A stretch of DNA of 64,000 nucleotides from Holacanthus passer (lineage: Eukaryota > Chordata > Actinopteri > Pomacanthidae): positions 2,790,001-2,854,000 of the forward strand of contig JAFREQ010000037.1 of NCBI GenBank assembly GCA_025331565.1, read 5' to 3'. The notes under the pieces were generated by a model. The model saw only the letters and a list, made by a program, of their open reading frames with translations. It was not told where the DNA came from and did no database searches. The translations under genes and the position numbers were made by a program. Below are positions 1-12,438 of this stretch, in pieces (position 1 is the stretch's first letter; each line of letters begins with the position of its first letter).

Positions 1-3000
1 GTCGCCCACCCAGTTCAGAGGCTTTGACAAAGCCGACTGGGGACGCTGGGTGCTGCAGGTGTCCTCTCATAAAGACCCACATCACATGGGCTGGTGGACT
101 GACTGACTGAGTTGGCATGTTTGGGTTATTTTTTTTCCTCCTCACAGGTGTTGGAAAAATGAAGACATGCCATAAACTCAGTGCAAGACTAGTTGAATTA
201 TTAGTTGCAATAATGATTTTTGTATTTTTATATTTTCACTGTATTTAGATAAGCAGTCCGTATTTTAGCAATCAGTCAGTTTAATGCTTTTGATGGTTTA
301 TGGTACCATTACATGTCTGTCTGTCAGCGATCTGAATGTGGATTTAATAAGAATGTGGCAGGCTTTAGTGGTCTTGAGTGTCAAGGAAGGTGTGGTTGAC
401 TTATTCAGGTTAAAGCAAAACAGGCCAGGCAATTATTAATGGAGAGATTAACATTAAAAAAATAACCCAGACCTCAATGTAAGCTGCTGGTAATATCCAT
501 CACTCGGGACTGGGCTTTGGCCAGATCATTAATTTCTTTCTACCTCCCATCCACAGTTTCAGTGTTTGAGAGGATACTTCCTCCAGCTGCAACTGCAATT
601 GCAAGAGCTATCAAAATGAACATTCTCTGCCTTCATTTGATTTAGCCTTAATGGGATAGAGAGCCCAGAAATACGGCTTGCGTGGTGAGAAGGGGAAAGA
701 GGAGGAAAGCATGCGAGTAAAGCCGAGAGGGAGAGAGATTAATATCCAGGCTTCTCTCCTCCTGACCACAGAGTGGGCATAAAGAGCCCGGCGCCTCATT
801 GAAGTCAACCCTAGCTGTGCCTGTCCTGTAGTTTTCAGTTTGGTTTGGACAGAACAGGCGGCCTGGCCTACAGGGGTTGGGAGGACAGGGCCCAGGGTTT
901 CCCACATCACTCAAGGGCCTCTGATAGGCGGTCACACAGGCCGGTAATGACAGGGGGAGAGATTTAGTATTAAAGTCTCCTCTGCTGCCTCCTCTGCTCC
1001 TGTCTGACGTCAGGCTGTTAAATACGGGGATGAGAGCATGGCATGGCCTATGGTGAAGGGAGCTAGACCTGTCTTAAGTGTACAGCTTTGTGTGAGAGAA
1101 GCCTGGCTCAGTTCCCTTGGAGTGTTAATAAGGACACAAGCTGTACGTAGCACGGGGGGAATTTGGGATCACAGTCAATCATTGAAGGGATTTGCGTCTG
1201 CCATAAATATGAATTCAGTCAAGGTGATAAGATTGAAGGAGGAGGGAGTTTCATATACTAACATAGTGACTCATTCTAAGTGGTTTGTAATTCACTGGGT
1301 GGACTCTGGGTTAGCAATACAATAATGCGGGCCAAGACTACCAGTAAAATTATTCTTCATAGTCTTTAGTTGTTCGGAAGTCCTGGCTTGCCATCTTTTC
1401 AGTTTTTTAACCACTATCCCACATACAATACTGAGGGTTTTTCCCTGGTTATTTGTGGAGCATTATAACATTTGAGTTCATGACTAATGAACTTGGAAAG
1501 CCAACTAGATGGCTTCAGACTGGTTTGAAAATGTCATATACTCACAAGTAAAAGACCTCATTGTCTTTGCCAGTTTGCAACTCAACCGTACAACCTATAC
1601 CCAAAGCAGTGCAGCAACATTAAAGCAGCCGATTGCTGCACCTGCATCCACAGATCATCACACCATTGTGGCATTTAAAGAAAAGGCCTCAGTCAAACAC
1701 GCCCCCTGACCTTCTCCAGCTAACATAAACTAATTAGGCTGGCTCTGAAAGGAATGGCCGGCCATTGGATTAATCAGCCTCCACAGATCTGGACCATGCA
1801 ATTCTGCTCCAGCCAGCTCTCCCCACTAGAACCTCATTATCTCACGTTTTCAAAGGAGCACCATGGCGAATAGCAGAAGGGGCTGAAGGGATGGAGAAAT
1901 GGAGGAGGTGGTGGTGCAGGAAGGGGCTTCCCCAGTTCCTCTCTTCTCACATCGGTCTCAGAAAGGAAATGTCAAGCGTGAAGCTCAGAGAGTGGTCAGT
2001 ACCGCTCAGTCCAGCAGGCAGCACAGAGGGGGCCTTTGTCCACCATCACTTAGCGCCAATTACAGCCCGTCAAAATAGTTTTTCTGCTGTGGGGCGACGT
2101 GTTAATGGGCCCGGAGTTGGGTGTGAGGAGCGACCTTGTCCACACACACCAACCAGGGGTCAGGGGTTAATAGGGCCCCTCTGATGTGGCGGATGAGATT
2201 TCGGCAACCTTTAGCTGGCGAGGGAATGCCAGGACAAAGCCTGTAGAATGTGATACAATTAGGCGGACAGCTAGCCATCCTGAATGGAGTTGCTCCCTAT
2301 AAATGGGATGGCTGCATTAGCTAGGAGCAGATGGGCAGCCGGACGCTAGCCAAACAGGTGCCATGGAAGGTCAAAACCCCTCCCAAATGCAAAAGAGGAC
2401 CCAGGTGAGGACACAAACACCAGCCAAAATCAGGGCTTTATTTGGAGTGAGCAGCAATTAAAAGTCCTGTTGAACAAATGACTCTTCTGGACACAAAGAA
2501 GGTCCCTTTGTACTTGTGAAAAGGTCAGACCATCCAGTCCTCTGCAGCATTTCCCATCCCAGTCCTGAACCCATGGAGCTGAAGCATGGCTTAAACAGAG
2601 GAATGGGCCAGCAAGCCTGTAGACCGCCCTCAGCCAAACTTGGACGCTGTCTACTCTCCCATATAAGAAAGTGAGCTCGGCAAGATTGGCATCTGACCTA
2701 TACTGTGTTTCCTGAGTAATCAGTGATTATCTGATGCAAGATGAAAAACAATTAAATGTTCATAACATTGAATTGTGCTACGTGTGCCTGCTCTGGGCAT
2801 GTGAGCACAAAGCCAGGCCTCCGTTTACACCATAAGTGTGGGAACAGAACCAATGCCAAACTACCCATGGGCCTTCGGCCCTTCTAAGACCCACAACACT
2901 CTGCCAGGGAGAGCTGGAGATTTCTGAAAAAATACCCTACACCACACTGAGCAAATCCAACCACATGCAAGCCTGTGGGAACTAGCGGATGACATCTATC

Positions 3001-4036
3001 CGCATATAAATACTCTCAAAATACTTTCTTGGCTTATTGGTGTACAGATCGTTCCCCCCACCCAATCCTCTTGGAAATGGTAGTGGTGATCTGGCCCCCA
3101 GCTTCATCTACTTAATGTTGAAATAAAGGAGGTGATTGAACTCAGCCTCCAAATTGGATTTGTTTAATCTGCATCAAGTTTGAACATCCTGTGTAAACAC
3201 AAGCGTGTGCAGATGCCGGAAACGCCACGGCTGGAAACGTAAATGCCTGTGGTTGACTTTGGCAGAGAATCAGAAGAGCAGAGGGGGGAATGAGGCTTGA
3301 ACAGAGGCTGTAGAACTTCCATTGTTACTAGAGGGTCAAAGGCTACTTCTTCAATGTACAAATGCGTATATTGAAATGGTATAGATTCATTATGGCTGAC
3401 ACACTGACAAGGGTTAAAAGAATTTATATAATTTGATCATTTAAAGAGAAGCAACATCCCACACAGAACAAATCCTCTTAAATTAGATTATTATTGTTAT
3501 TACATAAAATACAATATGTCTAGTGTGCTTAAAAGTCTAATTAGACTCTGGGAACAGAAACTGCAACCTTTACACCAAATTCTACTTTGGCACATGATGT
3601 GGAAGCAAAATTGAATAAACACAAACATCATTAAGAGTTCGTGTGTTCCAGTTAAACAACCCTTTGGTTAGACTCTCATTTCCTTAATGGCTTTGCAGCC
3701 GTATTTCACCCCCGTGTTAAGTCACAAATCATTGGCAACCAACATGTTTTTTTTTTTTGCCTTGTTTTCCTCAGAGATAAGTGAGAATATGACTTTGCCT
3801 TGATAGAATTTATTTGCCTTACAGCCAAGGCTGCACCCCTTCAAGCCCAACTCATTAGGGAGTGTGTTTTGGGGAAGGGGGGAGGAGAAGTGAAGGTCAC
3901 TAGAGGTTAATTCCAATCGCAGTGCCTCCTTGAAGCAGCATGACAGCATGTCTCCTCTGCTCACAGATTGGATGAGTTCTTGGTGATCAGGCTGTCCTGA
4001 TTACAACGTGTGGAAGATTGAGTCTCTCGCTCACCA

Positions 4037-4062
<26 letters not shown>
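4037..4062. repeat. CA microsatellite
   Basis: Thirteen uninterrupted AC units form the left edge of the dispersed repeat described for this interval. Confidence 0.95.
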
Positions 4063-4068
<6 letters not shown>

Positions 4069-4290
4069 ATCACTATCCCCGTGGGGACACACTATTGATA
4101 TCGTGCATTCCCTAGCTCCTTATACTAATCTTAACCATCACAACTGAATACCTAACCCTAAACCCAAACTGTAACCTCAACCTAATTCTAACCCTTACCG
4201 TAAAACCATGAGTTGGTATGCAGTCAGGTTAAAGTCCCCACCAGGATGTAAAAACAAAACAGACACACACAGGCATGCACACACACATTC
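4037..4290. repeat. Dispersed teleost repeat with CA tract and inverted GGGGAC/GTCCCC ends
   Basis: A CA microsatellite (4037-4062) is followed by gtttgtatcactatcc and gtggggacac, then a run of CCTAACCCTAA-like units (about 4135-4200), then aaagtccccacc and a second CA-rich patch. I recall this arrangement, with telomere-like CCTAAC units between gtggggac and gtccccac, as a common interspersed repeat of teleost genomes. The internal units are degenerate. Its class (SINE, DNA element or satellite-derived) is not known to me. Confidence 0.55.
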
Positions 4291-7200
4291 ATCCTCCTCC
4301 TGCATATGTATTCTGTTTATCACTGTAGGGCTTTGCAAGGTGTGTGCACATCCTTTAAGTTAAGTTTATTCAGGATCGTAATGGTTGTAACTGCTAAAGG
4401 ATTTGTGGTACGTCTCCCACAACAAAGGCATTTCCAATAAACCGAATTCAAAACCTAATTCGGATGTTTTGACAGTTTGACTGTCTTATGTGATTTATTA
4501 TGTTATATGTCTGGCAGGGTTGATATGCGATTGTGCTGCCCTTGTTCTTGCTGTTGTCTTTTATTGTTTTCATCAGCTCAAGCTGCCGTTTTATGACTTA
4601 TCAAAGTGCTACACCTTGATCTTGAAGGAAGCAAAGAGCAAAGGGGAAGAATGAAAGAAAATCAGAAGAGATGAGGGAGACAAAGGAGTGACCACAGGGT
4701 GGTGAAGACTAAACAGCAAAGAAAGAAAAGGAGTATGTGAGAAAGAGAGAAAGATTGTGAGACAGAATGAAAAATAAGAATGAAAGGAAGAAAAAAGAAA
4801 ACAAAGACAGGCGAGAAAGAGTGACATGTGGGCCATTCATAAGCAGACTTCTCCAAGGGATCCTGGGCCAGCACACCTGCTACTATTCACTTCAGAGGAA
4901 ATAGACACTCTGTGGAAGAGAGGCTCTTGGCCTCGGGACAAAACCGCTGCAGCGCCAAATTAGAAACAGGAAGGACTGTGGGTAAGGCTCAGATTAAAAA
5001 CGCACTCCCCACATGGACTCAATATACTGCAGCCCTGATGCCGCTCTGGAAACCCAAAACCCAACAGCACTATTTTATGTCCCAGTCAACAGAACACCCG
5101 CAGTTTGCACAGTGACAGTACAGAGATTCAGTCCAATGTCAACCCCTGAATGTTGGTAAACTGTGGCCCTCTAAATGCTGCCCATTCTAATGAGGAAAAG
5201 AAGTTTCTAAATATACTTAATCAATTTCTGCCGTCACAACTGTATATACTTGATATTAGTGCATCACAACTGCATTTTCACCGAGACTGCTTTGTCCTCA
5301 ACATGCGATGGTATACTTTATGTGAGTCCAGTCATGAGGAAATTATGTGGATGTCAAAGAAAACCAAAGTGAGCCTGAGTCTTCCTCTTCTCTCTCGCTG
5401 GCCTCTTTCTGGTCTAAGCCATCTATCAGCACCAGAACCAGATGAATGTGACGCACACACCAAATGGGAGGACACTGCGCTGAGTTTCCCACAGACGACC
5501 ATTAGAGCAGCTAATGCTGTCAACAGGCAGCTAGCGAGAACTAATGATCCATAATGCACATTATAAAGAGGTGAAAGTCGCAAGAGGTGTGTGAATGTAT
5601 GCCTGCTACCTTCCTCTTGTGACCCTTGACCCCTAACGGGTTTTTCCTCTGCTGACGGGAACTATAAGGCATTTCCTGCCCATTCACGTACATACTGTGC
5701 ACATTCAATCTGAGGGAGAAAAGAGGAAAAGAAAAGGTTGGTTTAGTAAAAAAAAAAAAAACATCACTTCTTACGGCTCAGGATAAGGGAAAAAAGTATG
5801 CACTCCTTCTCATACAATATTTCCATTTACTCATGGGCCTGTCCAAGTAGTGTGTTCCCCTCAATCTATCATTTTCACTGCGGTCACTGATGGTAGAAAG
5901 GCCTACTGTAATTATTCCTACAGATATTGAGGACATCTAGAGGTTGTTTCTCCTCACTGGAAAACAGAACTACTCCTCTCTCATAAAGGTCAAGTTTTCA
6001 TTACGTGTAGCTCAGTAAGGATTCGCAGAGGGATTCTTACGAGTAATTGAATGCACAGACACAAGGAGGCAACAAAAGGACGTATTTGCATCTTAGAGTG
6101 GAAGGAAGCAAAGGAGGAAAAAAGTCACAATAATCCAGCTTTGGGACTGAATCCATGTTCCATCTACCACTGTCCTCTTCCTCCACTGTCTGTTTGATCT
6201 GCCGTTCTACTCAAAACAAAGCCTTTGCCTCACGAAAGAGGTCATCACTAAAGCTATGAAGGACCGCATTCACCGCAGGTCCGCTGGCTGATGTTTGAGC
6301 CAGGCATGCTGATGGATGGGCGCACGTAAACACACACACACACACATGCATACACACATTATGCTAGACGGGGAGTGTGCTCAGTAGTGCGACTCCAAAA
6401 GGAAAACCTGCCATGACATCACCCAGGGGAGTGCAGGTGCAGGGCCGGGACAGGAAGTGAGTCACAGGAAGCTTGATGAGGCAGACTTTGCCATGCCACT
6501 GACAGCCTGTGGGAGAGCGGGGTGAAAGAGTGTGAGTTACACCTCGTAGCTGAGCTGGCTGGGGCCCTCAGGTTGTGGACCTGCACTTTACATAAACAGG
6601 CTTCTCTCATCTCCCTGTGCAATCAGGTTGATGAAGCCTCCTTTCAATATAACTGACGGGTATGGAAAATTATTTTTCCCACTACACAAGTAGTGTTACA
6701 AAAGCAATATGTGATATTTTTCAGCTCCCTTTTAACACTTGCATGATTTTCTGCATTTTATTCAATCAGTTTGGTTTACCGACTTGGCATTTGTGCACAT
6801 GGCATCTGATCAGCAGGATCTAATTGACCATAGAGAATATTATTGTTATATATTATTACACAGAGCATATGAAACAGAAATATGGATACAACACAGCATA
6901 TGCTCAAGGACTGGAGACTATGTATACAGGTTAGACAGTGTTCAGAATAAGTGTTTTCAAGGAACATGTTCTAACCTGCATTGCTCCAGCACAGAGATGT
7001 GTGACAGATGTAATGTACAGATGGACAGATGAATGGATGGATGAGGGAGATGGTGCATGTGTCCTTGACAATGGCAGTACAGTGGTTTATATAAAGCTTA
7101 TTACACTAATGAGAAAAGTGTGGGGAATGAATTTGTCCCATACCACCCAGGCAAAGAGAGCCTGTTTCCCCCTGGTGCACTGCATCTGGAAGCAGCCTCC

Positions 7201-7740
7201 TGGTAATCTGCTCTAAGTACAAAAGGTTCAGCACCAGCTTGTTCTCATAGACCACCAAGTGAGGCGCCGAACTCCATAACAGGTCTCCTTTCATAGCTGG
7301 GGATCAACTGATGCTTGGTGGACTGGGGTCCAGGCCTGGAGCTCCTCAAGGTGCTGCATTGACACTTTGGAAGTCGTGACAATGATATTAGTGTTAGCAT
7401 TCTGTAATCCTAAACCGTGGAGACGTGTACTGTGGTCATAAAGTCAAACCTTCCATATCTGCCTTATCTCCATTTCAACCAGCAGACAGGGGGAAATAGG
7501 GGGCTTTGTGGTTCATCCCAGACAGTGTTGCACATGGGTTGTTGCCATCTGCTGGTTAAGGACAAATAAAAGGTAATTTAAGCTCATTAAATAATAACTT
7601 AAGTTAGCCAACATCAAAACACATATAGAGACTACATGAAGAGTTTTTACACTTTTACTGTAAGGTTGCAAAAAAAACGAAATGAAAAGAATGTATTGTA
7701 GTCATCGATTTAAAAAAAATCTGCGTCATTTATGTGCTTT

Positions 7741-7790
7741 ATCTATCTATGTATATATAGATATAGATATAGAAAAAATAGAGATTGACA
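7741..7790. repeat. GATA/TA simple sequence
   Basis: An imperfect run of atct, tata and gatata units occurs in the bmp2 3' flank. Confidence 0.7.
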
Positions 7791-10700
7791 TGTGTCTATA
7801 TGAATGAGGGAGAGTGCGAGTGTGCTCTGTTTTATAAAGTAGCTATTTGGCATTATTCACGATGAGCTTTCATCTACTGTCTGTCATCAGGCAGATGAGT
7901 TTTTGAGCTTTCTTTTCATTGCCACCTCTGAATGAGAACATCACTGATTTGAACTTGTATGTGTGGTAATGCACGAGATTTACTGTGCCTGAGATTGACA
8001 TTTATTTTACAGGCATGCTGGGGGATGTCATGTAGCTCCCTTTGATTGATCTCTTCACTTCCTGCTACAAAGATGGAGGCCGCTCCCGTAACCACACAAC
8101 CCCTTTCAAGCTCGGGGTGTAGGAGACGCCCTTCGGCAAGGTTCCAGGATCAGTCGGGTTCACCCTTCCCCCAAACCTAACTGTAACCATAAGAGGAATA
8201 CACACGACACTGACCTTAGATCTGTGTCTAGAGGCAAATCCATCCTCAAGCCTGTTTTAGAAGCCCATATGTGGTCCATATGGAACTCCTTCCTGTATCC
8301 TCTGTGGAAAGTGCAAGGTACACATCCTGGAGTCCATTCCTAACAATGCAAGAAAGCAGGATAGGGAGAGTAGTGCACACCGTTTCCAGATATCATAAGA
8401 AATGTGTGAGTTATTCAGAGTCCTTGGACGAGAGATGAACGGCTCTGATGTTACGAGGTCGTTGCTCCTGCTGCTGCCCCCCGTCGCCCATCGATAAAAA
8501 GTGTCTGGCTTAAAGTCTTGTGCATCCTCTAAGGTTTCATTGCCTTGTTCTCCAGAGTATCATAATGGCAGACAGGCTTTTAACTCTGTACTATAGCTTA
8601 ACTGCAAGACTATTCTGCTGTGAGTATAAGGCTATATAATGGTCTCTTCCATTGAGTCCCAGCCAGGGGTAATGATTTCAGCATGTCACTCCAGGCCAAC
8701 TCCGCTGTGATTGCATGGATGATTAGCTCTTACAGTAATGGTAGTAGCAGAACATATTTCAGGAGCAACTTAGCAATAGTCTTTAGTAATGTTGCTGTCA
8801 TTGTCTACATGCCTTTTGTAGTGTGAATGTAGAAAAACATTTGATAGTCAAAACTAAAGCATTTGTGTTGCTCATAGATATGCTTTAATTCATATGTGCA
8901 TGTACACTCAGATATGTGCATGTGGAAGAATGGAAGGCAAAGATTTTGTATATGTAAAACTACTATCATCCGTGCAGTCATTCTGGAAAAGTAATTTCCA
9001 TATTTGCTCTGCTCCTGAATCTGTGGACGCCCGTCTGTTTGATGTGTTTAGAGCTGCAGCACAGATGCCACAGTCTTAGCTATGCTGGACGTCATCTCAC
9101 TGGCTGTTCTCAGAATACAGAAAAAAAAAAAACACCATGTGCACCACCTCTAAAATTAGTGTGTGCAGCACATGAAGGAGAAAAGATCCGAAGTTAGAAA
9201 AGACTCTAAAGTGGCCACCGTCTCTCTTCACTTCTCTACATTTTCGTGTCCCACCTTGGTACAGAGCCAGCCGAGATCTCCCATAGTGACTGAGCCCTCT
9301 GTTTCATCAAAGATACACGGCATGCCACATACTTTCCAATTCTGGGCCAGCCAGAAATCTGGAAATCTGATTTTATAACCCTTATGATTTGGGTTGTTTA
9401 GAGCTGCAGATAGTTTTGGTGTGGTTTGCTGCGCACCAAACAAAACGAATGAGCCCTGCCACGCTAGTAGGTCCCAACTTCCAGTGTTATGCTCATCAGT
9501 TGTGCGGCTGCTCTGTTGTGTGTTTGTGCGTAAACAAAGACGGCGAAGGACACCTATAACAGATTTACCAGATGTTCATGGAGAAGGAAGGGGAAAATCT
9601 GTTTTCAGAGAGTGACTTTGCAGAGGTCTGTGTAGCAGGTGAAGAGAATCTTGCCAAGAACACATGCTTTTATAACTAAATCATGGAATACACAGTCACA
9701 CACAGACTAAATTTTTAACTCATCATCAATTCTTTCATGCCGTAAAATAGATGTTTTTAGAGTTCATGTTGTGAATTGGATGGATAAAAATGGATTCTGA
9801 CATGAAGCATGTTCTCAGGCCCAACCAGCGGCTGACCACACTTGAAGTCTCTAGCCTGTGATGAGCCTAGAAGTCTATCCGTAATGGCAGAGATAATAGG
9901 TCCTTATTACTTTGACCCCTGACCCCTGTTCTTAGTGAGAAGTTTAGGAGTGGTCCCTGAGGAGCTGTCTGATTCTGACGTGGCTCTAGAATGAGAAGCC
10001 CCAGAAGTCGGGGAAACAGTCGCCAGCTCACAGTACAACTGGAACCCAATTCAGCCGGGATGGAGTGCAGGAGGGGAGTTTCAGGAGTGCTACCCATGTG
10101 TCACCCACCCTGGGAGCAGTATTTCCACCCAACCCAATGAAAGGTTTATGGACTTGAACTATAAAGGCAAACCACTAAATCTAACACTTTTTTAACACAA
10201 AAATTCCCTAAAACTTTTTGGGGGTTAAGGCTTTTAGTGTTGATTTTTATCAAATGGTCATTAAGTGTGCCAAGCGAAGTGACTTCCTCCTGAAGTCCAT
10301 TAAAATTGTGCTGCTACTGGTAGAGGTATGTGCAGCCCATGTGCGGGGTTGCGGTATGGTGGGGTCCACAGAGGAGAAATGGACACCAGATGGGACCGAG
10401 GGGGGTGGAGATGCAAGGTAGAATAAAATAACACATGCAGAAGATTGAAACTGAAATGTGGAAGGAGGGGGAGGAGGTGCATGTGTGTTTGTGTGTGCCT
10501 GTTGGGAGGGCATAAAATAATTGGATCATTGCATCATCTAGCGTAGACGGGTGCTATACACCCTTGGAGGATAAGAATAGGTAAACAGATATGATCAGAG
10601 GCACATGAAAAGAAAGTGACATTTCAGTGTTTTTGCTGCCTGTGAATGAAGTCTCACGGCTCCTTCTAAATGTCTTGATTTACATTTCCTATATAAGTAA

Positions 10701-12069
10701 CAAGCATATCTTTGTTCAATGCACATTTGTTTTTGAAGAGAAAAAGCCCACCAGGAAACCCTTGAATAGATGATTGAAAAAACAACCACGTTGGTTTTCC
10801 ATGCAAGCGTATGCATGTGTCTGAGATTGAAAACCAACATTCCACGGTCCCAATGTGCGCTCACATAAAAAACATTCTATTTAGAGCATTTTGAGCTGCC
10901 TTGTGATCCCTACAAACCCTTTCTAATGCAAACACAGCAGAAAACGCAGTCAGTCAAACTCCGCAAAACTCTCCCTCTCTGTTTCTCTTCTCCCTCTCAT
11001 TATCTGATCTGCTATTGTGGCTACGCTATAAATTTTCATCTATGTCTTTCTGGAGCAGTTATACTCCCTTCAGTTTAGTCTACACATTACGCTGTTTCCA
11101 TCGAAAACATTGCTGCATGAACATATTGACTCAGGTGTTCATACTTCAAACTGTCTTATTGCAACATATGATATGTTTTGTTTTTGCCAGCCAGCCATCC
11201 CCACTGCCTTAGTGAATAAAACATGACTCTTGAACATGCAGTTTTTGGTGTCAGCCTTCAGGTATTTTTTTTATGTTGCTTTTCATTATCTGCTGTTGCT
11301 GAGCAGTTTTTTGAAACATTCCTGTGCCGAAACACATCAGAGCTTTATGACTCAGAGACGACAAAGAAAAGCAGCCAAAATCTGAAGTAGAGAAGAATCT
11401 GTCTGAGCATGTGCAGTATGTAGACAGGTGCAGGTGTGTGTTTGTTTGTCTTTATTAATTAAAGTGCCAGTAGGCTCTTTTCTCCCTGAGAGCCTGTTGG
11501 TGTGTCTCTCTGCCACAGTGCAATCTTTCAGTCTCAAATCTCACCATAAATAAACCTTGAGTCCTGTCAGGCCTTCCTGCGAAATCCTGCAGGTCCACTT
11601 TTTTTCCCTTGGTTAATATTGGTTAGGAACAGAAAAAAATAGGAGCTAGCTTCTAGATGAGCCTTCCCAGGGATCTTTGCAGTGACATGTAATGCATAAA
11701 AACATGCTCTGGTGTTTTTGTAACCCTCCCATGGGAGTCTATCACATTTGTGGGCTTGTAACTTGTCACTCCCGTCCTGTTACCCTACACCCCACTGCAG
11801 TTCATTACACCAGCGGCACCCTGACCTGGCTCTGTCACTTTCCTCTCTACACTTCTATTGTTGTTGGTTTCCAGTTACATTTACCAAAAGAGTTCAATGC
11901 TTGGTTTGCAATCAGTGTAGTGTGAGCTTCTTGTCATGTGTTATATTTTCACTGCTAATCTCTGTCAGATTTGAATCTCATGCCAGCCACACATGTTGGC
12001 CCCTGACACAGATACATCAACAGTGGCTGGTTTACTGTAGTTGATCTTGGAAAATTGGAGTGACCACGT

Positions 12070-12438
12070 TTTTTTCACGATAAATACACATTATTTATTT
12101 ACAAATAAAGTGGTTATAATAGAAATAAATACAAAATAAAAATCTGAGCATTATACTTCATGTGGTATTGCACCCATTTCGAAATGTACATCAGAAATAC
12201 ATTTTCAAAACCAGTAAAGGAATATTCCTCTGATTAAAATATTTATTTTTCCCAACTTTATGTAGACATAAATATATTCATATATAGTTTTTTTCTTCTT
12301 CCACAATAGCTCTGTTTTGTCTTTCTTTCATATAAATAAACGTCTTCATTGGGAAACCGGGTGTCCATAATAACCTCTGATGTCTCTTTCAGTCTCTCTT
12401 GTACACTCTCTCTTTCTATCCATACCACTGTCCGTTTC
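12070..12438 (-). other. bmp2: bmp2 3' untranslated region, AU-rich
   Basis: After the TGA, about 370 nt of strongly AT-rich sequence carry four ATTTA pentamers on the transcript strand (plus-strand positions 12333-12337, 12269-12273, 12126-12130, 12081-12085). Two AATAAA hexamers follow (minus strand of 12242-12247 and 12094-12099). The vertebrate BMP2 3' UTR is known to hold a deeply conserved AU-rich segment that controls mRNA decay. This stretch is the natural counterpart, but homology cannot be measured here. The cleavage site is inferred to lie shortly after the second hexamer. Confidence 0.6.
12094..12099 (-). terminator. bmp2: Candidate bmp2 polyadenylation signal AATAAA
   Basis: A canonical AATAAA reads on the minus strand about 340 nt after the stop codon. 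It is followed on the transcript strand by a T/G-containing stretch (aacgtggtcac) that could serve as the downstream element. The other AATAAA at 12242-12247 is an alternative proximal signal. Confidence 0.45.

Larger units (their letters stand above)
1..12069. other. 3' flank of bmp2: no recognised gene
   Basis: Twelve kilobases downstream of bmp2 contain no reading frame that I can tie to a protein family. Visible contents are one dispersed repeat with a CA tract (4037-4290), a GATA/TA-type simple stretch (about 7741-7790), short A runs (5749-5761, 9120-9132) and complex unique sequence at about 1730-2370 that may be conserved regulatory DNA. The first 80 bases contain an open, protein-like stretch that I could not assign. 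Confidence 0.7.

Noticed and set aside
5150..5554. 134-codon plus-strand frame in the bmp2 3' flank
   Set aside because: No recognisable family, no splice context, and the opposite strand is also partly open. Treated as chance.
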